Shown here: piece after piece, positions 42,801 to 51,068 of the stretch
Position numbering within the stretch: the first letter of the stretch is position 1
Layout of the letters: every line of letters begins with the position of its first letter
DNA from: Deltaproteobacteria bacterium Ga0077539
GTDB taxonomy: Bacteria > Myxococcota_A > Polyangia > Polyangiales > Ga0077539
Assembly: GCA_001465015.1 (NCBI GenBank)
Contig: LNEO01000206.1
Location: 33,088 to 97,087, forward strand
Length of the DNA stretch: 64,000 nucleotides
Direction: 5' to 3'
Position numbers and translations under genes: made by a program
Notes under the pieces: model-generated
What the model saw: only the letters and a program-made list of their open reading frames with translations
Told to the model about the DNA's origin: nothing
Database searches by the model: none

Positions 42801-43325
42801 TCACACGTCGTAGCTCGGCGGGGGCGCTCCGTATCGGAGGCCGGGGCCGCCTTCGCCCGAGTCGTTGTCGACGCCAGCGTCCACGGGGATCGGTCCGCCG
42901 TAGAGCGGGCCGATGCCGCCGCCCTCGAGGTTCATCGCGCTGTCTGTGGCGGCGTCGACGGGCGCTGGCGTTCCGTACATCGCCTGGATGCTCCCTGTGT
43001 CTTGCACGTCGGGCCCGCCATCGAAGGGAACAGGGCCGCCGTAGAGCGGCATCGGTCCGCCGCCGTCTTGCGCGAGTCCGCTGTCCGTCGGCTGCGCGTC
43101 GCTGCCGACGCCCGAGTCCGTCGGGCTGGTGCTCGCCGCGCAGCCCGAGAGGGCGAGCGTGGTCGCGAAGACGAACATCGCGTTGCGCCCCATGCGCGAG
43201 CTCGCCGCGGGCACCGCCCTGGCGCGCGCCTCTTCGTTGACCGTCGCGCCGCAGAAGGGACACGCGCTCTCGCTCGCGCGCACGTGTCGCCCGCAGCCGC
43301 CGCAAGGAACCAGTGAATTCGCCAT
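42801..43325 (-). CDS. YG-x-P tail protein 3, four motifs (candidate maturase substrate)
   Basis: 174 residues, the longest of the set because its tail is expanded. Zinc-ribbon Cys at 8, 11, 22 and 25; hydrophobic segment ending in ALSGC with the lipobox Cys at 62; then TSPTDSGVGSDAQ. The tail carries four motifs: PLYGGPVPFDGG, AMYGTPAPVDAA, PLYGGPIPVDAG and the terminal RYGAPPPSYDV. Repetition of one short motif with conserved Tyr-Gly and Pro and variable neighbours is typical of multi-core ribosomal peptide precursors. Confidence 0.8.
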   Translation of the reverse strand: MANSLVPCGGCGRHVRASESACPFCGATVNEEARARAVPAASSRMGRNAMFVFATTLALSGCAASTSPTDSGVGSDAQPTDSGLAQDGGGPMPLYGGPVPFDGGPDVQDTGSIQAMYGTPAPVDAATDSAMNLEGGGIGPLYGGPIPVDAGVDNDSGEGGPGLRYGAPPPSYDV

Positions 43326-43416
43326 CGTCTACGCTCTCTTCAGGAAGGTGTGTACAGATTCGAAGTTGATGATGTGTGAGCTATTCCAGCGCCGCGGGCC
43401 GCTCTCTGCGCTGCGA

Positions 43417-43749
43417 TCACTCGTCGCGCGGCGGCAGGCCGTACGGAGGCGCGATCCCGTACGCGGCGACCGAGACGTCCGGGGTGCTCTGCGCGTCCTG
43501 CGGGCCCTGCGCGTCGTTGCCGACCCCGCTGTCGGCGGGGCTGGTGCTGGCGCCGCACGCGGTCAGCGCGAGCGACGCGCTGATGGCGCCGAACGCGGCG
43601 ATCGCGGCGCGGCTGAGGCGCTTGTTGGTCGTGGGGTACACGAACGCGCTGAATCCCTCGGGCAGCGCTTGCGCGCAAAACGGGCAGCTCGCGTCCGTCG
43701 TCTTTACGTGCCGCTCGCACGCAGGGCACGGCCTCATCGTGGGTACCAT
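43417..43749 (-). CDS. YG-x-P tail protein 4 (candidate maturase substrate)
   Basis: 110 residues, the shortest and the first substrate gene after radical SAM gene 2. Zinc-ribbon Cys at 8, 11, 22 and 25 (PCPACERHVKTTDASCPFC), hydrophobic segment ending in LALTACG with the lipobox Cys at 65, then TSPADSGVGNDAQ as in protein 3. The tail ends AAYGIAPPYGLPPRDE, with two overlapping-style YG motifs. The nearly constant distance from zinc ribbon to lipobox in all four proteins argues that both parts matter. Confidence 0.78.
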   Translation of the reverse strand: MVPTMRPCPACERHVKTTDASCPFCAQALPEGFSAFVYPTTNKRLSRAAIAAFGAISASLALTACGASTSPADSGVGNDAQGPQDAQSTPDVSVAAYGIAPPYGLPPRDE

Positions 43750-43805
43750 CGGTCTCTGCTCCTGTACTGCTCTACGTCACTGGCTCAGTTGCTCGCGAGC
43801 AACGC

Positions 43806-45107
43806 TCAGTCCTTCGAGATCCAGCCCTCGCCGGTGCGGACGACTTCCTTCGCCCGCTCGAGCTCGTCGGCGGGCCAATCCTCGAGGACGATCTCGAACT
43901 TGCCGAAGTCGAAGGGCGTTCCGGGCGCGGGCTGTGTGCGCACGATCCGCTCGCGCTTTCCTTCGCGGAGCAGCTCGAGCGCGCGGTGGTGGCAAAAGGG
44001 GTTGTTGCCCGGTTTTCCGAACAGCACGTGCGTCGTCCACGAGCAGCCCGCGCGGCACGTGTCGTTGTAGTAGCAGTCGCGGCAGTAGCCCGAGAGGTCG
44101 TCGACCGTGCGATCGCGCGTGTAGCGAAGGGGCGTCGCTTTCTCCCACACGTCCTTGAGCGTGTTCTCTCGGATGTTTCCGCCAGCCCAATCGCTGGTGG
44201 GAAGCGAGGGGCATCCCTTGATGGTCCCGTCTGCTTCGATGCCGAGCGTCGAGCGCCCTGCGCCGCACGAGGCCATGTGCCCTCTCGGGAGCGTCCCGCG
44301 CAGCACGCTCTCGTACGGCCCGAAGTACCCGATGTTGTTGCCCGGCCACATCCGAATGTTGCGCGGCTTCGCCTTCGCTTGAATGCGCGCGAGCATCGGC
44401 ATCACTTCGAGCATCTGCCAGGGCTCGATGAGCAGGTCGGGCTCGTCCGCCGCGCGCCCCATCGCGACCGTGAGCTGGACCTGCCACGAGTGGATTCCCT
44501 TGTCCGCCAGGACGTCGAACGTCGCTTCGATCTCTTTCAGCGCAGGGCGCGAGATCTGCGTGTTGGCGCTGTAGGGAATCTTCGCGGCCTTCAAGTTGTC
44601 GAACGCCTGCATCGCCGCGGCCCACGACCCTTTGACCCCGCGCAGCTGGTCGTGGATCGAAGCGAGCCCGTCGACCGACACGCTCGCGCCCTGGATCCCT
44701 GCTTCTTTCGCCGCCAACGCTCGCTCGAGCGTCAGCCCTCGGCCGCCCGTCGTCGTCGAGCAGATCATCTTGTGAGAACGGATTCTGCGGATGATGTCCG
44801 TCCAGTCCTCGCGCAGGTACGCCTCGCCGCCGATCAGCGTGACCTCCTTCACGCCGAGCGCGGCCATCTGGTCCACCATGTCCAGGCACTCGGCGGTGGT
44901 GAGCTCGTCGGGGCGCTCTTTTCCTGCGCGAGAGCCGCAGTGACGACAGGCGAGGTCACACGCGAGCGTGATCTCCCAGACCGCGTAGATGGGCCGCCAG
45001 TACTGGTCGATCGGGCGCGACTCGTCTGCCAACGGAAGGTTCTTCCGCGCAGGTGGAGCCTTCGGCGCGATGGGGAGCGAACGTGGTCGGGGTCCGATGT
45101 CGGTCAT
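43806..45107 (-). CDS. Radical SAM/SPASM peptide maturase 2
   Basis: 433 residues from the ATG at 45107; a longer open frame upstream is not protein-like. Cluster motif CDLACRHC (Cys 50, 54, 57), GGEAYLREDW, and a SPASM region with ASCGAGRSTL, GCPSLPTSD, CRDCYYNDTCRAGC and FCHHR. The N-terminal 45 residues (LPLADESRPIDQYWRPIYAV) are almost the same as in enzyme 1, showing a recent common origin. It is the first gene of the operon: enzyme 2, substrates 4, 3, 2 and 1, enzyme 1, MFS exporter. Two paralogous maturases may act on different positions or form a heterodimer. Confidence 0.9.
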   Translation of the reverse strand: MTDIGPRPRSLPIAPKAPPARKNLPLADESRPIDQYWRPIYAVWEITLACDLACRHCGSRAGKERPDELTTAECLDMVDQMAALGVKEVTLIGGEAYLREDWTDIIRRIRSHKMICSTTTGGRGLTLERALAAKEAGIQGASVSVDGLASIHDQLRGVKGSWAAAMQAFDNLKAAKIPYSANTQISRPALKEIEATFDVLADKGIHSWQVQLTVAMGRAADEPDLLIEPWQMLEVMPMLARIQAKAKPRNIRMWPGNNIGYFGPYESVLRGTLPRGHMASCGAGRSTLGIEADGTIKGCPSLPTSDWAGGNIRENTLKDVWEKATPLRYTRDRTVDDLSGYCRDCYYNDTCRAGCSWTTHVLFGKPGNNPFCHHRALELLREGKRERIVRTQPAPGTPFDFGKFEIVLEDWPADELERAKEVVRTGEGWISKD

Positions 45108-45133
45108 GGGTTTTGTAGGGCGTCTCCGCCGTG

Positions 45134-45160
45134 GATTGTGCCACCGTGTGTCGCACAATC
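45134..45160. promoter_or_regulatory. Perfect inverted repeat upstream of the radical-SAM operon
   Basis: GATTGTGC (45134-45141) and GCACAATC (45153-45160) form perfect 8-bp arms around 11 bases. The element ends 27 bp before the ATG of radical SAM gene 2 and looks like an operator for a dimeric regulator. A half-site, GATTGTG, recurs at 41914-41920 just upstream of radical SAM gene 1. No regulator gene is adjacent. Confidence 0.55.
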
Positions 45161-45268
45161 GCGAGTCGCCCGATGGTTTCTTCGGAGATTTCCAGCGGGC
45201 CAGCGCGACCCACCGTCGGATGTTGCAACCCCGAGACCACCCGTTGCCCCCCCGTTGCGCGTCGCGCT

Positions 45269-46444
45269 TCAGAACGCGTAGCCGAGCGTGACGACGCCGC
45301 TCAGCGCGCCGAGTCCGAACAAGAATCGGAAGCTCAGGTCCCACTGGCTTCGCGCGCCCAACAAGAATCCCGTTTCGATCGCGAGACCCACGGCGTACGT
45401 GAATTGTCCGGGTGGCGCGGGCCCTCCGCCCGGCGGCGCGGCCGCCGGAAACACGAACCCGAGCCGCCCCATGATCCCGAGGCCCGCGTACCAGATCGAT
45501 CGATTCGAGATCGGCCTCACGCGAAAGGTCCCATCGACGCCGAGGCTCGGACCCAATCGGTGCGGAGAGTAAATGCCCTGCTGCTGCTGACCCATCGCGT
45601 TCATGAACGAGTACTGGGTGCTCGAAAACGGATCCCAGTTGAGCGCGAGGTCGGCGCGGCCCTGGATCTCGAAGCGGTTCTGAAAGAACCCGACGCGAAC
45701 CCCGACGCCGACCACCGGGAGCATCGTCGGCGTTCCGAGCCCGAGTCCTGCGATGAGCACGAAGCGCGCACCCGACTGCTCGTTGAGGTCCGCGGGCGCG
45801 CCAGGGGTCGAAGGCCCCATCGGGCCCACGACTTGCGGGTCTTGCGCGAGCGTCACGGTCTCGCTCGTGAGCTGCCCCGTCGCGATGTTCACCGTGCGCG
45901 TCTGCGTCACGTAGCCGGGCGCTCGCACCTCGATCGGCAGCGCGCCGACAGGAACGCGCAGCGGCGCCGCGATCGGCAGCGTCCCCTCGCGCACCGCCGC
46001 CACCCAGAGCTCTGCGCCCGGGACGTTGGTGCGCACCTCGAGCCTGCCGAGGTGCGAGTCGATCACCGACAGCGCAGAGCGCAGCGGGCCCTGATTGCGC
46101 GAGATCCACGGGTCCGTCGCGCTCGCGAGCGCCTCGCGAAGGTGACGCTCGGCGGCGACCCACCGATTCAACGCCTGCTCTGCGAGCGCGATCTGCGCGA
46201 GCGCCCTCGGGCTCGGCGTCATCGCGTGCGCCCGCTCGAAGAGCGCGAGCGCCTCGGCGTCTCGTTGCTGTGTTCGAAGCGCGACGCCCTGCGCGATGAG
46301 CGCGTCTGCATCGGCAGGCGCGACGGGCGAGGGCGCGGTGCTCGTCGCAACAGGCGTGGCTGGCTGCGTGGGTCCTGTTTGCGCCCCGGCCTCCGCGACG
46401 ACGAGCAACGCAGAGAACCCCAACAACAGTCCGAAACGACGCAT
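45269..46444 (-). CDS. TPR/PEGA outer-membrane beta-barrel protein
   Basis: 391 residues. Signal peptide ending in AEAGAQ, then a TPR-like helical pair (LIAQGVALRTQQRDAEALALF, RALAQIALAEQALNRW), a PEGA domain (RTNVPGAELWVAAVREGTLP, LPIEVRAPGYV), and a C-terminal barrel of alternating strands ending in VVTLGYAF with a terminal Phe. This plan is shared with the N terminus of the TonB receptor nearby. It lies 161 bp upstream of the radical SAM operon on the same strand; the inverted repeat between them argues for separate control. Function is probably envelope-structural or binding. Confidence 0.8.
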   Translation of the reverse strand: MRRFGLLLGFSALLVVAEAGAQTGPTQPATPVATSTAPSPVAPADADALIAQGVALRTQQRDAEALALFERAHAMTPSPRALAQIALAEQALNRWVAAERHLREALASATDPWISRNQGPLRSALSVIDSHLGRLEVRTNVPGAELWVAAVREGTLPIAAPLRVPVGALPIEVRAPGYVTQTRTVNIATGQLTSETVTLAQDPQVVGPMGPSTPGAPADLNEQSGARFVLIAGLGLGTPTMLPVVGVGVRVGFFQNRFEIQGRADLALNWDPFSSTQYSFMNAMGQQQQGIYSPHRLGPSLGVDGTFRVRPISNRSIWYAGLGIMGRLGFVFPAAAPPGGGPAPPGQFTYAVGLAIETGFLLGARSQWDLSFRFLFGLGALSGVVTLGYAF

Positions 46445-46566
46445 CGAGCGCGGATCCTAACTCAGCTGATCGCCGTGAAATCAAGCGAATCGGGAGAATG
46501 TGTCAGCCGTCACCGCGCGCCATGGACCCGCGGTCCTGCGTCGTCGCACACTCTCTGATCACGCCG

Positions 46567-48219
46567 ATGATCGAAGCCATCCATCCGCTGCCTGTTCCCA
46601 CCAACGAACCGATCCGCTCGTATGCGCCCCACACGCCCGAGCGAGCAGAGCTCGAGCGCGCGCACGACCGCCTCGCGGGCGAGAGCATCGAGCTCCCTCT
46701 CGTGATCGACGGAGCGCGCACGCACACGACCGCGTCGATCGAGGTGCGCTCTCCGCACATGCACAAGCGGGTGCTCGCTCGCGCGCACAGCGCTGGATCC
46801 GAGGATATCTCCAGGGCGATCGACGCTGCGAAGCGCGCGCACGGCCCCTGGTCGCGCACGCCGTGGCAGGCGAGGGCGGCGGTGTTTCTTCGCGCGGCCG
46901 AGCTGCTCGCGACCAGGCACAGAGCCACGATCAACGCGGCGACCATGCTCGGTCAAAGCAAGACCGCGCACCAGGCAGAGATCGACGCGGCCTGCGAGCT
47001 CATCGATTTTCTGCGCTTCAACGCGCACTACGCGACGAAGCTCTACACCGAGCAGCCGCTCTCTCCCGCGGGCCAGTGGAACCTCCTCGATCACAGGCCG
47101 CTCGAGGGCTTCGTCTTCGCGATTACGCCGTTCAACTTCACGGCCATCGCGGGCAACCTGCCCTCGGCCCCCGCGCTCATGGGCAACACCGTGCTCTGGA
47201 AGCCCGCGGAGACCCAGGCTTTCTCCGCGCATTTCTTGATGGAGCTCTTTCTCGAAGCGGGCCTCCCGCCCGGCGTGATCAACCTCGTGTACGGCGACGG
47301 CGCGGCGATCGGCGCGCAAGCGCTCGCGCACCCGGACCTCGCCGGCGTTCACTTCACCGGGAGCACCGCGGTGTTCAACCGCATCTGGTCCACGGTGGGC
47401 GCGAACATCGATCGCTACCGAACCTACCCTAGGATTGTCGGCGAGACGGGCGGCAAGGACTTCATCCTCGCGCACCCCAGCGCTGACCTCGACGCGCTCG
47501 CGGTCGCGATCGTCCGCGGCGCGTTCGAGTTTCAGGGGCAGAAGTGCTCGGCTGCTTCGCGCGTGTACGTTCCCAAGTCGCTGTGGCCGAAGCTCCGCGA
47601 GCGGGTGAGCGCGATGATCCGCGAGATCACCGTCGGCGACGTGCGGGACTTCTCGAACTTCATGGGCGCGGTGATCGACGCCCGCGCGTTCGCCAAGCAC
47701 AAGAGCTACATCGACTACGCCAAGAGCTACTCGGGCGAGTACTCGCTCGTGGCCGGAGGCACCGTCGACGACTCGAGCGGCTACTTCGTCTCGCCCACGC
47801 TCTTCGAGACCACCAATCCCACGGGACGGCTGATGTCCGAAGAGATCTTCGGCCCGATCGCGACGCTCTTCGCCTACGACGACGCCGCGCCCGGCGCGTG
47901 GGAAGACGCGCTCGCGCTCGTCGATTCGACCTCTCCGTACGCGCTCACGGGGGCTGTCTTCGCCAACGATCGTCGCGCGATCGAGCAGGCGTCGAGCGCG
48001 CTTCGCTTCGCAGCGGGCAACTTTTATATCAACGACAAGCCCACGGGCGCCGTCGTGGGCCAGCAGCCCTTCGGCGGCTCGCGCGGCTCGGGGACCAACG
48101 ACAAGGCCGGAAGCGGCTTGAACCTCTTGCGCTGGGTCTCTCCGCGGGCGATCAAAGAGAACCTCGCGCCGCCGACGGGAGATTTTCGCTACCCGTTCAT
48201 GGCGCCACCCCGAAGCTGA
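46567..48219 (+). CDS. pruA: L-glutamate gamma-semialdehyde (P5C) dehydrogenase
   Basis: 550 residues from the ATG at 46567, matching the single-domain P5C dehydrogenase type (like human ALDH4A1). The start MIEAIHPLPVPTNEPIRSYAP is typical. ITPFNFTAIAGNLP, GETGGKDF with the catalytic Glu, and FQGQKCSAASRVYVPKSLW with the catalytic Cys identify it, as do FSNFMGAVIDARAF and EEIFGPI. It oxidises glutamate semialdehyde to glutamate with NAD+ in proline breakdown. No proline dehydrogenase gene is adjacent. An upstream in-frame ATG at 46522 is less family-like. Confidence 0.93.
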   Translation: MIEAIHPLPVPTNEPIRSYAPHTPERAELERAHDRLAGESIELPLVIDGARTHTTASIEVRSPHMHKRVLARAHSAGSEDISRAIDAAKRAHGPWSRTPWQARAAVFLRAAELLATRHRATINAATMLGQSKTAHQAEIDAACELIDFLRFNAHYATKLYTEQPLSPAGQWNLLDHRPLEGFVFAITPFNFTAIAGNLPSAPALMGNTVLWKPAETQAFSAHFLMELFLEAGLPPGVINLVYGDGAAIGAQALAHPDLAGVHFTGSTAVFNRIWSTVGANIDRYRTYPRIVGETGGKDFILAHPSADLDALAVAIVRGAFEFQGQKCSAASRVYVPKSLWPKLRERVSAMIREITVGDVRDFSNFMGAVIDARAFAKHKSYIDYAKSYSGEYSLVAGGTVDDSSGYFVSPTLFETTNPTGRLMSEEIFGPIATLFAYDDAAPGAWEDALALVDSTSPYALTGAVFANDRRAIEQASSALRFAAGNFYINDKPTGAVVGQQPFGGSRGSGTNDKAGSGLNLLRWVSPRAIKENLAPPTGDFRYPFMAPPRS

Positions 48220-48232
48220 ACCGCCACTCACT

Positions 48233-48991
48233 GTGAACAACAACCGTCCCGCGAGACCTCCAGCCAGGCCCAACCCTGCGGGCCCCGCGCGCTTCGACCG
48301 CGTGAAGAAGCCACCCCTCCGCGTGCAGACCACCACGCTCTGGGAGTATCCGTCGCAGCACTACGGCGAAGGGATGCAAGGCGATCAACGGTACGTCGGC
48401 GCCACGCCCTCGTACGTGATCTGGAACTTGATCCAGCGCTACACCCGCCCCGGCGATCTCGTCGTCGATCCCTTCTGCGGCTCGGGCACGACGCTCGACG
48501 TCGCCAAGGACACCGCTCGACGCGGGCGCGGCTTCGACCTCGCGCCGTTTCGCGCGGACATCGAGCGGGCCGACGCGCGAAAGCTCCCCGTCGACTCGAG
48601 CAGCGCGCAGCTCGTCTTTCTCGACCCGCCGTACGGCGATCACATCGACTACTCCGACGACCCGCGCTGCATCGGTAAACTCTCGGCCTACGACCCCGCG
48701 TACTTTCGCGAGATGGACAAGGCCCTGCGCGAGTGCGCGCGTGTCCTCGCGCCCGGCGGACACCTGGGGCTCTACGTCTGCGACTACTACGAGAAGAAGA
48801 AGGGCTTCGCGCCGGTGGGCTTCGGGCTCTTCTCTTCGCTCGCGAGCTACCTCGAGATCGTCGACGTGGTCTCGGTCGTCCGTCACAACAAGTCCCTCGA
48901 GAAGGGCAATTTTCACAAGGCCGCCGAGGAGCAGAACTTCTTTCTCCGCGGGTTCAACTACCTGTTCATCGGACGAAAGGTCACGAGGTAG
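48233..48991 (+). CDS. DNA-methylase-like Rossmann methyltransferase
   Basis: 252 residues with a GTG start 13 bp after pruA. The AdoMet motif LVVDPFCGSGTTLDVA and the catalytic FLDPPYGDH (DPPY) identify an N4/N6-type DNA methylase or a related RNA/tRNA methyltransferase. Ahead of them is TTLWEYPSQHYGEGMQGDQRY, seen in a subgroup of small stand-alone proteins. No restriction nuclease is nearby, so it is probably an orphan enzyme. Whether DNA or RNA is the target cannot be told. Confidence 0.82.
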   Translation: MNNNRPARPPARPNPAGPARFDRVKKPPLRVQTTTLWEYPSQHYGEGMQGDQRYVGATPSYVIWNLIQRYTRPGDLVVDPFCGSGTTLDVAKDTARRGRGFDLAPFRADIERADARKLPVDSSSAQLVFLDPPYGDHIDYSDDPRCIGKLSAYDPAYFREMDKALRECARVLAPGGHLGLYVCDYYEKKKGFAPVGFGLFSSLASYLEIVDVVSVVRHNKSLEKGNFHKAAEEQNFFLRGFNYLFIGRKVTR

Positions 48992-48998
48992 CCGCCCG

Positions 48999-49544
48999 GT
49001 GGACGCCTCGCTGTTTCTGCTCATCAACGGCCTTCGTCCGAGCAGGCTCGACGGCCTGATGGGGTTTCTGTCCAAGCACGGCGTGTGGTGGCCGCCCCTC
49101 TTGTGGCTCGGGATGCTGCTCTGGAAGCGCCGCGCCGCGGCCCCTGTCCTGCGCGACGGGATGCTCGCCTGGTTTCTCTCGCTCATGGTCGCCGAGGAGT
49201 GGATCAAGGGCATCGTCAAGCGCGCGCGACCTCCGCACAACCCACAAATTCAACGGATGGTTCACGTGCTCGGCGACGTCCCTCGCCGCGCGAGCTACTC
49301 GTTTCCGTCGGGCACGAGCGCGGTCGTGTTCGCCGGGGCCACGATCGTGTGGCTCGCGTGGGGAAGACGCGCGGGCATCGCGGCGATGATCGCGGCGGTC
49401 ATCGTCTCGTTCTCTCGCGTGTACGTCGGCGTGCACTACCCGGGCGACATGTTGGGCGGCGCGCTCGTCGGCGTCGGCGTGGCCGTGTTCGTGTGGCGCT
49501 TCTCGCGATGGGCGGGGCTCGCCAAGGGTCACGCCGAGCGCTGA
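48999..49544 (+). CDS. PAP2-family phosphatase with altered motif
   Basis: 181 residues from the GTG at 48999, with GAGG 10 bp upstream. Several membrane helices. Motif 1 is GIVKRARPP and motif 3 is SRVYVGVHYPGD, both standard for PAP2 lipid phosphatases. Motif 2, normally PSGH, reads SFPSGTSAVVF, so the His that protonates the leaving group is Thr. It may still bind phospholipid or undecaprenyl pyrophosphate, but activity is uncertain. Its last codons (LAKGHAER) form one copy of a 35-bp direct repeat. Confidence 0.83.
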   Translation: MDASLFLLINGLRPSRLDGLMGFLSKHGVWWPPLLWLGMLLWKRRAAAPVLRDGMLAWFLSLMVAEEWIKGIVKRARPPHNPQIQRMVHVLGDVPRRASYSFPSGTSAVVFAGATIVWLAWGRRAGIAAMIAAVIVSFSRVYVGVHYPGDMLGGALVGVGVAVFVWRFSRWAGLAKGHAER

Positions 49545-49551
49545 GCGCGAC
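49517..49551. repeat. 35-bp direct repeat, left copy (PAP2 gene end)
   Basis: Identical to 51069-51103 except for one base (T to G) and in the same orientation; shared core CGCCGAGCGCTGAGCGCGAC. This copy covers the natural end and stop codon of the PAP2 gene. The segment between the two copies contains only the kelch lipoprotein gene. Confidence 0.88.
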
Positions 49552-49569
49552 TGATGCCAGACGCCCCGC

Positions 49570-50943
49570 TCAAAGCGCCAGCGCCCACAGGTCCGTGAAG
49601 GGCTGCGGTCCGTTGCCGAAGCCCATGACGAAGCGCTTTCTCGCCGCGTCGTAGACGACCATCGAAGAGCTGCGAATGCGCGGTCCGTTCGGCACATCCA
49701 CGCGGTCCCATCGCTCGTGCCCGCGATCCAGCGACAGAAACCACAGCCCAGCAACAGACGTCCTGCCGTCGTTGGTTCCGCCCCACACGATCATGCGTCG
49801 CGCGTCGGGATCGAGCGCGAACCCGCTGTTTCGTCGGGGCGGACACGCCACGCCGCTCGTCGGCACCGCGGACCAGCGCGGAGGCGTCTGCGTGAGATCC
49901 AGCTGCCACACCCCCTCGGCGAAGCCTCCGCCTGTGTCGCCCGAGAAGATCACCGCTCGTTGTTCGACTGCGTCGTGCACGAAAGACATCCCCGCCCGCC
50001 CCTCGGGAACGCTCTCGCTCACCGAGTCATCGCTCGCGGTCCACCGTCCCGTGCTCGGGTCGAAGAGCCACACGTTGCAGTGATTTCCCGTCGCCGTGTT
50101 GGTGCCGCAGAAGCTCACGTAGCGATTGCGTGGCGCGTCGAAGACGAGGCCGGGCTGATAGTCCCCGGTCCTGCGCGAGTTCATCACGTCGATGGTCTCG
50201 AAGCGCGGGGCGGCTCCAGCGGCATAGTGCACGCGATACGTCCCTTGCGGCGTCGCGCGCATGCCCATCAGTCCGCCGAAGTACAAGCCTTGCCCGGCGT
50301 CCGGTCCGAGCGCGAGCCGTCCCCCTGGAAGCCCGGGCGGCGTGTCCATCGGAGTCAGCGGCGTCCATCGGTTGTTCGTTAGCGAAAACTCCCACCAATC
50401 GAAGCTGGGCGTAAACTGCTGCGGTACATAGACGAACCCGCCGTACACGAGCATGCGGTCGGGCTCGCTCGGGTCGATCCACTGCGATCCGTACTCGCGA
50501 CCAGGCGGCCCATCCATGAGCCCCGTCCACGTCGCGAGCGAGCGCCACTGCAACGGGCGAACGTCGAGCGTCGCTGTGCGTTCTGCCCTTCCTCCGTTGG
50601 CGCACGTCACGTCGATGGTCACTTCGACGCGACCGCTCGCTGTGTACGGCGCGCGGACGAGCACCGACTCGAACGGCGCGTCGCTCGATCCCCACGCGCC
50701 CTCGGGCGCAGAGCGCACTCTGACCGCGCTGCGCGCTGTTGCTCCCGAGAGACCGAAGCGAAGCGGCGCGCCCTGTCCGACCGTCAGCGAAGCGGGCGCA
50801 GTGAGCTCGACGGAGCACTGCGCTGCGTCCGCGCCCGCGTCGGTCGCACTCGAATTCATGGGTCCGCACGCGGCTGCGCCGAGCGCTGCGATGAGTCCCA
50901 GAGACGCAGGTGATCGCGGCTCGCGTCGTGTCGTCGACTCCAT
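49570..50943 (-). CDS. Kelch-type beta-propeller lipoprotein
   Basis: 457 residues from the ATG at 50943, giving a type II signal (RSPASLGLIAALGAAACGP). An Ig-like domain follows (VELTAPASLTVGQGAPLRF). Then come kelch-type repeats: DRMLVYGGFVYVPQQ, NRWTPLTPMDTPPGL, GLYFGGLMG, RTGDYQPGLVFDAPRNRYVSF-like strands, AVIFSGDTGGG and RMIVWGGTNDGR. These should form a surface propeller for binding. The gene runs opposite to its neighbours and is bracketed by 35-bp direct repeats, suggesting that it was inserted as a unit. Confidence 0.83.
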   Translation of the reverse strand: MESTTRREPRSPASLGLIAALGAAACGPMNSSATDAGADAAQCSVELTAPASLTVGQGAPLRFGLSGATARSAVRVRSAPEGAWGSSDAPFESVLVRAPYTASGRVEVTIDVTCANGGRAERTATLDVRPLQWRSLATWTGLMDGPPGREYGSQWIDPSEPDRMLVYGGFVYVPQQFTPSFDWWEFSLTNNRWTPLTPMDTPPGLPGGRLALGPDAGQGLYFGGLMGMRATPQGTYRVHYAAGAAPRFETIDVMNSRRTGDYQPGLVFDAPRNRYVSFCGTNTATGNHCNVWLFDPSTGRWTASDDSVSESVPEGRAGMSFVHDAVEQRAVIFSGDTGGGFAEGVWQLDLTQTPPRWSAVPTSGVACPPRRNSGFALDPDARRMIVWGGTNDGRTSVAGLWFLSLDRGHERWDRVDVPNGPRIRSSSMVVYDAARKRFVMGFGNGPQPFTDLWALAL

Positions 50944-51068
50944 GGACGCGCGGAGGCAGCAACGAGCATGCCGCCTGGTTGTCCCTGTTTTTCCGCGAAT
51001 ACCGCGGGATCCGAGGGCGGCCGTTACGGCGTTGACGGCGCGGCGCGCTCGTTGGAGCGCTTCGTCGC

